Shown here: positions 26,256-35,359 of the stretch, piece after piece
Layout of the letters: each line of letters starts with the position of its first letter
Position numbering within the stretch: the first letter of the stretch is position 1
From: a virus
Length of the DNA: 64,000 nt
IMG/VR virus record: IMGVR_UViG_3300020122_000238
Span: 1 to 64,000 of that record
Strand: one strand, 5' to 3'
Notes under the pieces: generated by a model
Told to the model about the DNA's origin: nothing
The model's input: only the letters and a program-made list of their open reading frames with translations
Database searches by the model: none
Made by a program: the position numbers and the translations under genes

Positions 26256-28503
26256 TCTTGGCGATCTCGGTTCGTTCCTGAAGGATGGTTCTCTCGCAAA
26301 TCTCGACTGGCTCAACGTGAATGAGTCGGACTACCGGGATCTCGACAACCTCCCCAAGCAGAACCTCGATGTGTCTCCTGACCTGGAGGCCCTCTGGGGG
26401 CATGACGGGTCGAACCCGACGAGTTTCGTACCCAACCGGGGAGATGCTCCTCGAACGGTGGGTGATCTCAGCGAGCAAGGGAACTTGCGAGCGGGGCCGG
26501 AGGATGTCGTGAAGGTTGCTCGGCTTGCGTTGATGCAGTCGAGCGACACACAGAAATTCCGAGCGGCTCTTGTGGGACGCTTTGACCAGAACACGCTTCG
26601 AGCGAATCGTGCGGTCATTGCTGGAGTTCTCGCCGAACGCGGGCTTCTGGGCAAGCTCTACATCTCTGCCGAGGACTTTCCTGGTTGCCATCGCGGCTCC
26701 AAGAAGCCCATCGAATTCGTCCGCAAATTCGCAGGGGATGCCAGGTTCGTCCTCGCGAAGCCGGCGTGCTCGGGCTGCATTCATTCCCAGAAGAGCCCTG
26801 TGGGATCCACACAGACTTGCTCTGTCTTCCACAAGGAGATCCAGATCGAGGTCCCGTACTCGGATGCTCTCGCGGCGGAAGTCGAGCAGATGCAGCGAGT
26901 AAAGGGGAAGGATATTCAGCACTTGGCCTCCGTCCCTCGGGAACGGGTGCGCCTCGCCATGCTGGCTCCGAACGTTCGTCTCGAAGGCCCGGCACCTCAG
27001 CCGAAGCCTGTAGAGGCAACGGACCGACTTCTTCGTCCGATCGAAGAGACGCCTCAGCTACAGCTCCCGGTGGACCTCACCTACATCCGGGCAACAGCTC
27101 GGGAGACGGCGGCAAAGGCCTTCACCAAGGGCGGGCTCACGGTCGCACAAGCACAGGACACCTTCTTCGCAATTGCTCATTCTCAGGACGAGAGCTTCCT
27201 CCTCAAGATGGCCGAACGCATGGCCGACCTCGCAGATGTCGAGCTGGCTCCTCGTGTCTACCAGGGGATGGGGGAGCAGGCGAAACCTCAGCTCATTGAC
27301 AGGACCGAAGCGGAAGCTCAGCTCATTTCCGTCGCCAACCTCACGAAGAAGAAGGAGGCGGCCACCAAGATGATGCTGTCCGCCGACCGAGCCAGGCCGG
27401 TTGTGGAGCTGCTTCGTCGGGAGATGCTCAAGGGCCGAACTGCTGAAGATGTGGCGAGCATCTTGAAGCAGTCGTTTCAGTCGACGGACCTCCAGGCAAC
27501 CAAGGACCACTGGGCACCCATCTTCCGTGAGGCGGGTGTTTTCGGCGTGCTCTACTCCACACAGGAGAGCTTCGACGATTGCCGGACCGGGCATGACTTC
27601 CTCGCGAAGCACAACCCCGGCATCAAGGTGATGGTCGCCGGCTCCAAGTGTGGCGGGTGCATCTACAACAAGATCGGCCGATGCCTCCTGTACGGGAGGC
27701 CCTTGGTGGCGTCCGCTGAAGCGGTTCTCACCTGGGATACGGCAGAGCGCCAGCTTCAGGAGCACAAGGCATCGGGGCGTATACAGCCCTGGGGTCCCAC
27801 GGCTTCGGAATGGGGTGCTTCTCCTCGGGAGGCTCTCCAGAAGATGCATCGGTCGGCTTCTCTGAAGAGCGGGGCCACCTCGGCACCTACTCGAATGGAG
27901 GTCGTCAAGGCCTACCACAGCAGGTCTCAGGCGGTTCGAACCAGTGCGCTTGTCCGTCGAGACATCGTGAAGGTGGCCTCCCGCTTCATGAATGAGGGGC
28001 TCTACGGCAAGGACCTCCTCATGGCTCTCAAGGGGCGGTTCGACTCGCGGGACTTGGCGGCATCGGCGGAGGACTTGAGGCCGGTCATTGCGGAGCAGGG
28101 TCTCCAGGGGATCTACTTCGTCGATCCGAGCATCTACGACGATTACGGCAAGGGCTGTGAGGAGGCCTCCCGGCTGCATCGGGCTCGCCTGGTCGAGTAC
28201 GTGAAGATCGGCTCACGCTGTGGGTCGTGCGTTCTTCAGACTCGTACGGGCTTCTGCTCGAAGCTCAACAAGCCTCTGGTCAACGAGCCTCCCTACTACG
28301 ACAAGCTTGCCCAGCAACGGGAGATCATGGCTTCGGGAGCGGCTACCGAGATCCCGTTTAGCCAGATCATGAACAACGGTCAGTCGATGATGGTCGAGTA
28401 CGAGATGCAGCACAGCCCGATGGACATCGACCTCAACCCTGTCACGACGGCGGCTGATGTCGATGTCGAGCTGGGGACGGCCAACCAGGGGTTCAGGCTG
28501 TGA
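26248..28503 (+). CDS. Protein with three Cys-cluster repeats
   Basis: 751 residues with the same module three times, at about 90-195, 385-485 and 573-680: a helical part (FRAALVGRFDQNTL; VASILKQSFQSTDL; LLMALKGRFDSRDL), a single Cys (FPGCHRG; FDDCRTG; GKGCEEA), then CSGC, CGGC or CGSC and one further Cys. Four Cys per module suggests three zinc or iron-sulfur sites. Lies upstream of the terminase genes. I know no named family with this pattern. GTG 26248 overlaps the previous stop. Confidence 0.75.
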   Translation: MGDLGDLGSFLKDGSLANLDWLNVNESDYRDLDNLPKQNLDVSPDLEALWGHDGSNPTSFVPNRGDAPRTVGDLSEQGNLRAGPEDVVKVARLALMQSSDTQKFRAALVGRFDQNTLRANRAVIAGVLAERGLLGKLYISAEDFPGCHRGSKKPIEFVRKFAGDARFVLAKPACSGCIHSQKSPVGSTQTCSVFHKEIQIEVPYSDALAAEVEQMQRVKGKDIQHLASVPRERVRLAMLAPNVRLEGPAPQPKPVEATDRLLRPIEETPQLQLPVDLTYIRATARETAAKAFTKGGLTVAQAQDTFFAIAHSQDESFLLKMAERMADLADVELAPRVYQGMGEQAKPQLIDRTEAEAQLISVANLTKKKEAATKMMLSADRARPVVELLRREMLKGRTAEDVASILKQSFQSTDLQATKDHWAPIFREAGVFGVLYSTQESFDDCRTGHDFLAKHNPGIKVMVAGSKCGGCIYNKIGRCLLYGRPLVASAEAVLTWDTAERQLQEHKASGRIQPWGPTASEWGASPREALQKMHRSASLKSGATSAPTRMEVVKAYHSRSQAVRTSALVRRDIVKVASRFMNEGLYGKDLLMALKGRFDSRDLAASAEDLRPVIAEQGLQGIYFVDPSIYDDYGKGCEEASRLHRARLVEYVKIGSRCGSCVLQTRTGFCSKLNKPLVNEPPYYDKLAQQREIMASGAATEIPFSQIMNNGQSMMVEYEMQHSPMDIDLNPVTTAADVDVELGTANQGFRL

Positions 28504-28988
28504 TACACCTTGCTCGTCGTGTCCTATCTCGATATCTGAAGCAGATTCGAGGGACAATGCCTGTTGAGGACTATTACGATGTGGTGCATTCGGAAGATAT
28601 AGGCCAACAGGAAGGTTTCGTATTCCGTTTTCTACTCGCGGATCAACCCGTTGGACAACGGAAGCGAGATCGCGAGCTTGCGACCCCCATCAACCGTACA
28701 CGGGGGATTGACGAGAAAATTCAAAAGGACAACGCGAGGACGGATGATAGCCACGATGATGCTGTGGAGCCGGATCGACGGGACATCTTGCCTTCGGATG
28801 TCTTCTCTCCTTCGCCTCGCAGCATGAGCGTTCGCAACTTCGCCGAGACAGGCGAAGACCAAGACAAGGTGCTTCGTACCCAGGTCCACAAGGACAAGGG
28901 GTGGGACACCGTCAAAAATCTCTCTCAGTACCTCATTCGGACCGAAGGCGGAGGGGACACCCCTCCAGCCGGGAAGAACCTGAAGTAA
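28500..28988 (+). CDS. Hypothetical protein, 162 aa
   Basis: GTG 28500 overlaps the previous stop. Hydrophilic and probably largely disordered, with a short helix at the N-terminus (MIHLARRVLSRYLKQI) and a Gly/Pro-rich end. No motif recognised. Ends one base before the probable small terminase gene. Confidence 0.65.
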   Translation: MIHLARRVLSRYLKQIRGTMPVEDYYDVVHSEDIGQQEGFVFRFLLADQPVGQRKRDRELATPINRTRGIDEKIQKDNARTDDSHDDAVEPDRRDILPSDVFSPSPRSMSVRNFAETGEDQDKVLRTQVHKDKGWDTVKNLSQYLIRTEGGGDTPPAGKNLK

Positions 28989-28989
28989 A

Positions 28990-29676
28990 ATGGCAACTGC
29001 AACCGACGAAACCATCAAGGACGCGACACTCGAAGACGCTGCCGAGGATGCCTATGACGAGACGGATCCGGGGGCGGATCCGATCGAGCCGGATGATGTG
29101 GAAGAAGAGACCGAGGTCCTCCCGGACAACGTGCGGAAGCTCCCTCTGCACTCGCTCGCGGACAAGGACGGCATCATCAAGGTCAAGAGGAGTCGAGGTC
29201 GCCCGCGCACCGTTAACCGGAAGCCGGACATCTCGGACCTCGAATACCATGCCGAGATGAGCGAGGAGAAGCGGAAGTACATCGCCACGGATCCCGTCGT
29301 CATTGCTGCCAGTGGCCATGGCGAAGCGATGGTCATGCTCCGTGTCATTCGTTCCGAGATCGCGAAGGAGCAGGCTGCGCTGGCCTTCCAGCGAGGTGAA
29401 ACCGAGAAGTACGGCAAGGACACCGCACAGGTCTCCAGCCGTCGGATCGAGGCTCTCACCAAGATCGCCAACATCGAGCTGGAGATGAAGAAGCTTGGCG
29501 GGGACGTCGTCGACTTCCGCGGGGAGCGATTCCAGAAGGTCTTCCAACTGTGGGTTTCGACCCTTCAGGAAATCGCCGAGGAAATCCTCTCTCCGGAGCA
29601 GATCGACCTCTTCTTCAACCGCTTCGCAACGAAGATGGATGGTTGGGAGGACCGCGCTTCGAGCGTGGCACGGTGA
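28990..29676 (+). CDS. Probable small terminase subunit or terminase partner
   Basis: Directly precedes the large terminase, the usual place for the small subunit that recognises phage DNA. Very acidic N-terminus (1-45), then an AT-hook-like KRSRGRPRTVNRK (about 75-87), helical central part (AMVMLRVIRSEIAKEQAALA) and a helical C-terminus. No classic HTH is evident, so the call rests on position and the DNA-binding-like basic motif. Confidence 0.55.
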   Translation: MATATDETIKDATLEDAAEDAYDETDPGADPIEPDDVEEETEVLPDNVRKLPLHSLADKDGIIKVKRSRGRPRTVNRKPDISDLEYHAEMSEEKRKYIATDPVVIAASGHGEAMVMLRVIRSEIAKEQAALAFQRGETEKYGKDTAQVSSRRIEALTKIANIELEMKKLGGDVVDFRGERFQKVFQLWVSTLQEIAEEILSPEQIDLFFNRFATKMDGWEDRASSVAR

Positions 29677-29679
29677 TCC

Positions 29680-32600
29680 ATGGCATCCCCCAAAACCAAA
29701 GCTGAGAATGCTGGGACGAGCCTTGCAGCGCTCGTTCGAACAGCAGGGCAGCAGGCAAAGACAACGGTTGTTGAGAACCTCGAAAAGGAGGCCCTCTCCC
29801 AAATCGAGGTCGTCGATGGGGACCCCCCGGCTCAAGTACGGCCCGCGACGGCTCGTATTTTCAGCATCCTCGACTACATCGAACAGCCTTGGGGGTTGAA
29901 TCTCACCCTCTATCCTGTCCAGAAATTCATCGTCAAGCTCTACTACCACCTACCGTTGGAAAGCAAGGTCAAGACCATTGAGGTCAAGGACATGTTCAAT
30001 ACGGTTCTGTTGCACCATTTCACCGAAGTGGAGTACCTCAAGTTCTTGTACGAAGATGGCCGTTGCAACATCGGCGTACAGGATCATATACGCCGAGAAC
30101 TCCTACTTTCCATAGGTCGTCGTGGGGGAAAATGTGTTACAGGTGACACATTGGTCCTCACCGACCATGGTATCATTCCTATTGAAGAGCTGGGTACAGC
30201 TTCGAAAGAGGACTTCTCTGAATTGAAAGTTGGTGTTGCTCAGGAAGGATCTACCTTGTCTGAGTCCTCCCACTTCTACAATGGTGGGGTGAAGCCGACA
30301 TACCGTCTTCGTACGAAGGCTGGGTATTCGATCTGCGGTACGGGAAATCACCGCGTTCGAGTCATGACTTCCTCAGGCAAAGTCGACTGGCGGTATCTCG
30401 ATGAGCTACGTCAAGGAGACTTCGTCGCGATCCATCGTGGGACGGACTTGTGGGCTTCCGAGAATCTCGACCTTGAGCCTTTCCACAACGGAGATGGTCA
30501 CAAGGATGTCAAGCTTCCTGGTGTTCTGGATGAGAAGCTTGGAAACCTGCTCGGGTATCTAGTCGGGGATGGTACTTGGGGGGACGGGCACGCTATCTCT
30601 CTCACGGTCGAGCACCACGAGACGTGGCGTCATCTTCGATCTCTCATTTCAGAAGTGTTCGGGGCTCCCCGCGTCCAGATGGACAAGCGGACGAAGAATA
30701 CAGGGCGGATCGAGTTCTGTAGCGTCCGAGCCCGAAGGTTCCTTGACGCATTGGGGTGGTCTCTCGATTGTACCCGAGACACCAAGATGATCCCTTGGGC
30801 CATCCTACGGTCTCCCAAGACGGTCGTCTGTGCCTTCCTCAGGGGTCTTTTTGAGACGGACGGCTGCGCTGAGTCTGGTGGGAGGAAGGTTACTTTCTCC
30901 ACCGCCAGCTTCCAGTTGGCTCATGAGGTTCAGGTAGTTCTCTTGAACCTTGGGATTGTGTCTAGTGTTCACCGTAAATGGAACACCAAGACTGAGCGTT
31001 ATTACGCTTATCTGAATTTGCTTGGGGTTCGATCTCGACGTCGGTTCGCAGAACTCGTCGGATTTGATTCGCTTAAAAAGCAACGCCCCCTGCTTGCATC
31101 TCTTCTCGTTGCTGAGGAAGGGAAGTCGGATACAGAGAGCATTCCTCATCAGTACCGAAGGGTGCGAGATCTTCTTGAGTCTATTCCCAAGCGGAACCCG
31201 AGTCGTGGCGAGATGGGCTGGGGTCGATCGAAGCTCCGCCAGGCTATTGGTAATACCTGCAAGCCTGGTTCTGGGGAAGACTTGACGTATCATCGTCTAG
31301 CCAAAGCAATCAAAATCGCAGATGAGCTGGCGGCGAGGCATACCGAGATTGCTCATTTCGAAGAGCTTCTTCGTCTCGATTACTTTTACGATCCAGTGAC
31401 TTCTGTGGAAGAAGGGGAGGATCAGGTCTACGATCTCTCTGTCCCTGTGGGTACATCCTTTGTTGCCAACGGGATGACGAACCACAACACAACATTATCG
31501 GGAATTTTCGCGAGCTATGAGGTCTACCGACTTCTGAATTTGGGGAACCCCCAAGGATACTACGGTCTTCCGAACGGTAACCGTATTCAGATCGTCAGCA
31601 TCGCGACGGACAAGGATCAGGCAGGTCTTCTCTTCAACGAGGTGACCTCACACTTGAGTCGTTGCGAGTACTTCAAGCCCTACATCGCCAACAACACCCT
31701 GAGCCACATTCAGTTCAGGACCCCCCACGACATCGAGAAGTACGGGGCGACAAGCCGGCACGAGAACGGCAAGTTCACCTCGTTCAACGGCAAGGCGACC
31801 ATGAGGGTCACCTTCAAGTCCTGTATCGCGAAGGGGCTTCGTGGCGCGGGTAATGCTGTCGTCATCATGGACGAGATGGCCCACTTCAAGGACACGGGGC
31901 AGTCGAGTGCGAAGGACATCTACGACGCCGTCACTCCTTCTACCGCCGCTTTCTCCCCGAAGGACCCCAACGACACGACGAAGCCAATTGGTGACGTCGA
32001 GGCTCGGGTTATCGCTATTTCGTCGCCTCTCAACAAGCAGGGGAAGTTCTACGAGCTGTATCACCAAGCAATGAGCGGAGGTGAGCCGGCCAAGAATATG
32101 ATCGCGATTCAAGCTCCGACATGGGAAATCAATCCCACGGTTCCTGCCGACTACTACCGGCAGAAGTACCACGCCGATCCTCTGGTCTTCATGACCGAGC
32201 ACGGGGCGCAATTCTCTGATCGTGTCCGTGGTTGGATCGAACGAGAGGTGGATCTCCTGGACTGCATTGATGCAAACCTACGTCCCAAGGAGGCGGGGCG
32301 TCCTCGTGAACCACACCAGATGGGGATCGACATCGGGCTCATGGGGGACGGGACGTCGATTTTCATCACTCATGTCGAGAACAACGAGATCGTTCTGGAC
32401 TACCATGAGTCGTGGTATGCTGGTGTGGACTGGCGTGAGACGAATTCCCATCTTGGGGGTTCCCCCTCGATGGCCTATGCCCGCGGCCTGAAGGACGTCG
32501 AGCGCCTGGACTTCGAGGAGATCGGGAACTGGATCGAGAACCTGACCAAGAGGTTCTTCATCACCGCCGGGATCTTCGACCGTTGGAACGGTATCCCGCT

Positions 32601-33072
32601 GGAGCAGGCTCTCAACAAGAAGGGGCTCAAGCAGTTCAAGTCGGAACACTTCAAGCGCGACTTGTCGAGCCAGATATACCAGAACACGAAGCTCATGATG
32701 TTCGACCGGAAGCTCCGTCTCTATGACTGGCCCAAGGCCACGGTCGGGAACCGGCACTCTCCTTTCATTCAGGAGTTGCTGGGCCTTCAGGCTGAACAGG
32801 TCTCTCGGAACTTGGTCATCGTCTCGGCTTCTGAGACGGTTGGCCAGCATGACGACATGGCTGACGCCTTCGTTCGAGCCGTGTGGCTGTCTGCTCAGCG
32901 CATGACGAATACCCGGCTCGCTCTTGGTCCTTCGGACAGTCGCGGTCAGACGGGGATGGGCATGTCGCTCGCTCGCTACCAGATGGCTCGAGCCCGCAAC
33001 CACGGTGGGTTCTCACAGCGGGTCGTGCCGAGGGGCAGCGGCATGGGGCTTCGGTCGCGAGGAGGCCGGTAG
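29680..33072 (+). CDS. terL: Large terminase subunit precursor containing an intein
   Basis: DNA-packaging motor: ATPase plus nuclease. After removal of the intein (residues 152-603) the mature protein would have 678 residues. The Walker A GRRGGK-TT is formed only by splicing; Walker B is VVIMDEMAHF (Asp731/Glu732 of the precursor). The RNase H-like nuclease domain has GIDIGLMGDG (Asp884), GIFDRWNG and HDDMADAF (Asp1058-1059). The C-terminal 60 residues are Arg/Gly rich. Starts at an ATG within GATCCATGG three bases after the previous gene. Confidence 0.95.
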   Translation: MASPKTKAENAGTSLAALVRTAGQQAKTTVVENLEKEALSQIEVVDGDPPAQVRPATARIFSILDYIEQPWGLNLTLYPVQKFIVKLYYHLPLESKVKTIEVKDMFNTVLLHHFTEVEYLKFLYEDGRCNIGVQDHIRRELLLSIGRRGGKCVTGDTLVLTDHGIIPIEELGTASKEDFSELKVGVAQEGSTLSESSHFYNGGVKPTYRLRTKAGYSICGTGNHRVRVMTSSGKVDWRYLDELRQGDFVAIHRGTDLWASENLDLEPFHNGDGHKDVKLPGVLDEKLGNLLGYLVGDGTWGDGHAISLTVEHHETWRHLRSLISEVFGAPRVQMDKRTKNTGRIEFCSVRARRFLDALGWSLDCTRDTKMIPWAILRSPKTVVCAFLRGLFETDGCAESGGRKVTFSTASFQLAHEVQVVLLNLGIVSSVHRKWNTKTERYYAYLNLLGVRSRRRFAELVGFDSLKKQRPLLASLLVAEEGKSDTESIPHQYRRVRDLLESIPKRNPSRGEMGWGRSKLRQAIGNTCKPGSGEDLTYHRLAKAIKIADELAARHTEIAHFEELLRLDYFYDPVTSVEEGEDQVYDLSVPVGTSFVANGMTNHNTTLSGIFASYEVYRLLNLGNPQGYYGLPNGNRIQIVSIATDKDQAGLLFNEVTSHLSRCEYFKPYIANNTLSHIQFRTPHDIEKYGATSRHENGKFTSFNGKATMRVTFKSCIAKGLRGAGNAVVIMDEMAHFKDTGQSSAKDIYDAVTPSTAAFSPKDPNDTTKPIGDVEARVIAISSPLNKQGKFYELYHQAMSGGEPAKNMIAIQAPTWEINPTVPADYYRQKYHADPLVFMTEHGAQFSDRVRGWIEREVDLLDCIDANLRPKEAGRPREPHQMGIDIGLMGDGTSIFITHVENNEIVLDYHESWYAGVDWRETNSHLGGSPSMAYARGLKDVERLDFEEIGNWIENLTKRFFITAGIFDRWNGIPLEQALNKKGLKQFKSEHFKRDLSSQIYQNTKLMMFDRKLRLYDWPKATVGNRHSPFIQELLGLQAEQVSRNLVIVSASETVGQHDDMADAFVRAVWLSAQRMTNTRLALGPSDSRGQTGMGMSLARYQMARARNHGGFSQRVVPRGSGMGLRSRGGR
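30133..31488 (+). mobile_element. Intein with LAGLIDADG homing endonuclease, in the terL P-loop
   Basis: 452-residue in-frame insertion beginning Cys (CVTGDTLVLT, splicing block A) and ending VPVGTSFVANGMTNHN, followed by Thr as the +1 residue. Block B is represented by GTGNHRVRV. Two dodecapeptide motifs, LLGYLVGDG (about 292) and LRGLFETDG (about 387), show an apparently intact DOD-type endonuclease. It splits the Walker A sequence between Lys and Thr, a highly conserved site typical of intein homing. Base composition is somewhat more AT-rich than the flanking terminase. Confidence 0.95.
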
Positions 33073-33327
33073 GTGAACGATCGGCCCGACCCTCCTCGTG
33101 TCTTTGCGAATCGTGTCATCAGGCAGATGATTGATCACATGCTGGCGGAGGACATGATCGCAGAGCCCAAGGACTATCTCACCATGCGGACGGCCTTCCG
33201 AGCCAAAGGAGGGTCGTGGAGTGCGATTGGTGAAGGGTCGACGAAGGACCTGGAAACCCTCAAGGACATCGTCATTGAATGGGGGCAGATGCCCGACCGT
33301 GAGAAGGAATCGGACAGGGAAATCTGA
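33073..33327 (+). CDS. Hypothetical protein, 84 aa
   Basis: GTG start directly after the terminase stop. Helical, charged, no cysteine pattern. Its stop overlaps the ATG of the first of three paralogous genes. Function unknown. Confidence 0.65.
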   Translation: MNDRPDPPRVFANRVIRQMIDHMLAEDMIAEPKDYLTMRTAFRAKGGSWSAIGEGSTKDLETLKDIVIEWGQMPDREKESDREI

Positions 33328-33848
33328 TGCCTGAGCTACCTCGTACCAGGGACTCCTATACCCTCTCGAAGGGGGATACATTCACCGTCACGATCACGGA
33401 CCGTATGGCTGTGGGTGGCTGGAAGGGTGGGCAGGGGGTTCAGTACACCTCCTCGGCCAAGGATGAGGTGACGGTCGATTACTCGGATGGGCTCTACGCG
33501 GGGTTCATGCTTTGGGGGTCCGACGAATCTTCGGACAAATTTACGGCGATGACGCAGAATCAGCCTGCGTACAAGTTCGTCGTTGTCGGGGCTGGGGGCT
33601 GGGTCATCATGACGACAACCTACGAGAAGTACACATACGCTTCTCGCATGGCAGGTCCTCCGTACGTGCCCATCGAATACCACGCCAGCGACCGGATGGT
33701 GTTCTCGCTTCGGGGGTACTGGACGAACGAGGATGAGTGGACTCTCTCGGGGGACCCGCGGGGAGCCAACAACTACTACATCGGCTTCCTGATCCAACGC
33801 CCTACTCCAGCTCGAAACGAGTATATGACACTCCAGGTCAGCATTTAG
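33327..33848 (+). CDS. Tandem paralogue 1 of 3, virion-module protein
   Basis: 173-residue beta-rich protein. It shares with the next two genes the order WKGGQGVQ, FMLWGSDESSDKFTAMT, TYEKYTYASRMAGP and FSLRGYWTNEDEWTLSGDP. Located between terminase and portal genes. No enzymatic motif; a capsid decoration, host-recognition or adaptor role is possible but not shown. Confidence 0.75.
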   Translation: MPELPRTRDSYTLSKGDTFTVTITDRMAVGGWKGGQGVQYTSSAKDEVTVDYSDGLYAGFMLWGSDESSDKFTAMTQNQPAYKFVVVGAGGWVIMTTTYEKYTYASRMAGPPYVPIEYHASDRMVFSLRGYWTNEDEWTLSGDPRGANNYYIGFLIQRPTPARNEYMTLQVSI

Positions 33849-34364
33849 ATGGAAATCGAACGAACCCGTGACGTCATCGTACTCGTTTCAGGCACGGCCA
33901 ATCCCGTTGTCGTTGATGCCCTGATGGCCTCTCAAGGCTGGCCTGGGGGGCAAGCCGTAACGTGGAAAGACAGCCCTGACGACACCTTCATGGTCACGTT
34001 TTCGGACGGGACCTACGGGGGCTTCTTGCTGTGGGGGTCGAACGAGGCGGCCGACCAGCTCACGGCGATGACGGGGCAACAGTCGATCTACAGATACGCG
34101 ACCCTGTGCTCGGGGACCTGGATCATCTCGACTTCGACCTTCGAGAAGTACACATACACGAGTCGAATGGCTGGCCCTCTTGTCGAGAACCTGTACGTTG
34201 AAGGGGGGCGGTTGACCTTCTCGCTTCGAGGGTACTGGACTGTTGAGGATGAATGGACGCTTTCGGGGGACCCTCGCGCTCCCAACGACTACTTCATCGG
34301 GTATGTTGCTCAGGCTCCGAGCCTAATCACCAAAAACTACTTGACGGTTCAAACCTCGATCTGA
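33849..34364 (+). CDS. Tandem paralogue 2 of 3, virion-module protein
   Basis: 171 residues with the conserved segments GWPGGQAVTW, FLLWGSNEAADQLTAMT, TFEKYTYTSRMAGP and FSLRGYWTVEDEWTLSGDP. Starts at the base after the paralogue 1 stop. Divergence is greatest at the N-terminus, which suggests different partners for a common fold. Confidence 0.75.
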   Translation: MEIERTRDVIVLVSGTANPVVVDALMASQGWPGGQAVTWKDSPDDTFMVTFSDGTYGGFLLWGSNEAADQLTAMTGQQSIYRYATLCSGTWIISTSTFEKYTYTSRMAGPLVENLYVEGGRLTFSLRGYWTVEDEWTLSGDPRAPNDYFIGYVAQAPSLITKNYLTVQTSI

Positions 34365-34366
34365 CC

Positions 34367-34900
34367 ATGGACATCAACTTCCGAGGGATCGATATCATCC
34401 GGGGTCGTGACTGCACGATCTTCATCAAGGGGGATACCTACGCTGTGACTGTGGACTCTGCCCTGCTCGCGAATGGGTGGGTTGGGGGTCAAGGTGTGCA
34501 GTGGGTGGACTCGGATACGGATGAGCGAGTCGTTACGTATTCCAAGGGGTTGTACGGAGGGATTCTCATTTGGGGGTCCGACGAGCAGGGGGATCGCTAC
34601 ACAGCAATGACCCAACAACAGCTCGTCTACTCGACGGCTGTGATGATGGTGGGCCGGGGGCTCATCTCGACTCTTGCTTATGAGAAGTACACGTATGCAA
34701 GTCGACTGATGGGGCCTCTCGTCCCCATCGTCTACATGCCGCACGACATCTTGTACTTGTCCCTCCGAGGGTACTGGACGAACGAGGATGAGCTGACGCT
34801 GTCTTCCGATCCTCTGGCCCCCTGCTTCTTCACGGGATTCGTGGCTCAAGTTCCGAAGGTCAACAACCAATTCCAGCTCGGCATTCAGACTTCGATGTGA
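34367..34900 (+). CDS. Tandem paralogue 3 of 3, virion-module protein
   Basis: 177 residues with GWVGGQGVQWV, ILIWGSDEQGDRYTAMT, AYEKYTYASRLMGP and LSLRGYWTNEDELTLSSDP. ATG 34367 follows the previous stop by two bases. All three copies have intact frames, so they appear to be kept by selection. Confidence 0.75.
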   Translation: MDINFRGIDIIRGRDCTIFIKGDTYAVTVDSALLANGWVGGQGVQWVDSDTDERVVTYSKGLYGGILIWGSDEQGDRYTAMTQQQLVYSTAVMMVGRGLISTLAYEKYTYASRLMGPLVPIVYMPHDILYLSLRGYWTNEDELTLSSDPLAPCFFTGFVAQVPKVNNQFQLGIQTSM

Positions 34901-34933
34901 GGCTGTTTGTCGCCCGAGAGCATGTGAGTTTCG

Positions 34934-35359
34934 ATGCCGCACCAAAATCCCGCTCGTATGGCTCCCGAGGAGATTGTTCGCGAGATCCGGACCCTACAGA
35001 GTGGGATCGAGCAGAACACCTTGCGAATCTCGGAGTTGTCCTTGTCCCTCTACAGCAGGGCTCGCCGTCGGAAGCTGGCTCTACCTGGGCAAGAGGAGCC
35101 GAAAGACACGGTCCCCTACATCGTGTTCGCGAACTCGTGGGCGAGGATGTCCAGCTCTCTTCGTAACGGCGTGCAGAGGATGGCACGCACCGATAGGGTC
35201 TTCACTCGGCATACCATCCCCGACCTGGAAGAGACCCCCAAAAAGGAACGCCCCGCTGTTCTCCCGGTCTTGGCCCCGGAGTTCGAGGACGACGATCCGA
35301 TGGAAGACCTTGTGTCCCTCTATGGTGGGGAGATCGTAAACGATGCCCGCCCGCGGTAG
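34934..35359 (+). CDS. Hypothetical protein, 141 aa
   Basis: N-terminal helix (EEIVREIRTLQSGIEQNTLR), a basic RARRRKLAL segment and an acidic C-terminus (EFEDDDPMEDLVSLYGGE). Overlaps the portal gene start by 17 bases, so probably coupled to it. No family recognised. Confidence 0.65.
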   Translation: MPHQNPARMAPEEIVREIRTLQSGIEQNTLRISELSLSLYSRARRRKLALPGQEEPKDTVPYIVFANSWARMSSSLRNGVQRMARTDRVFTRHTIPDLEETPKKERPAVLPVLAPEFEDDDPMEDLVSLYGGEIVNDARPR

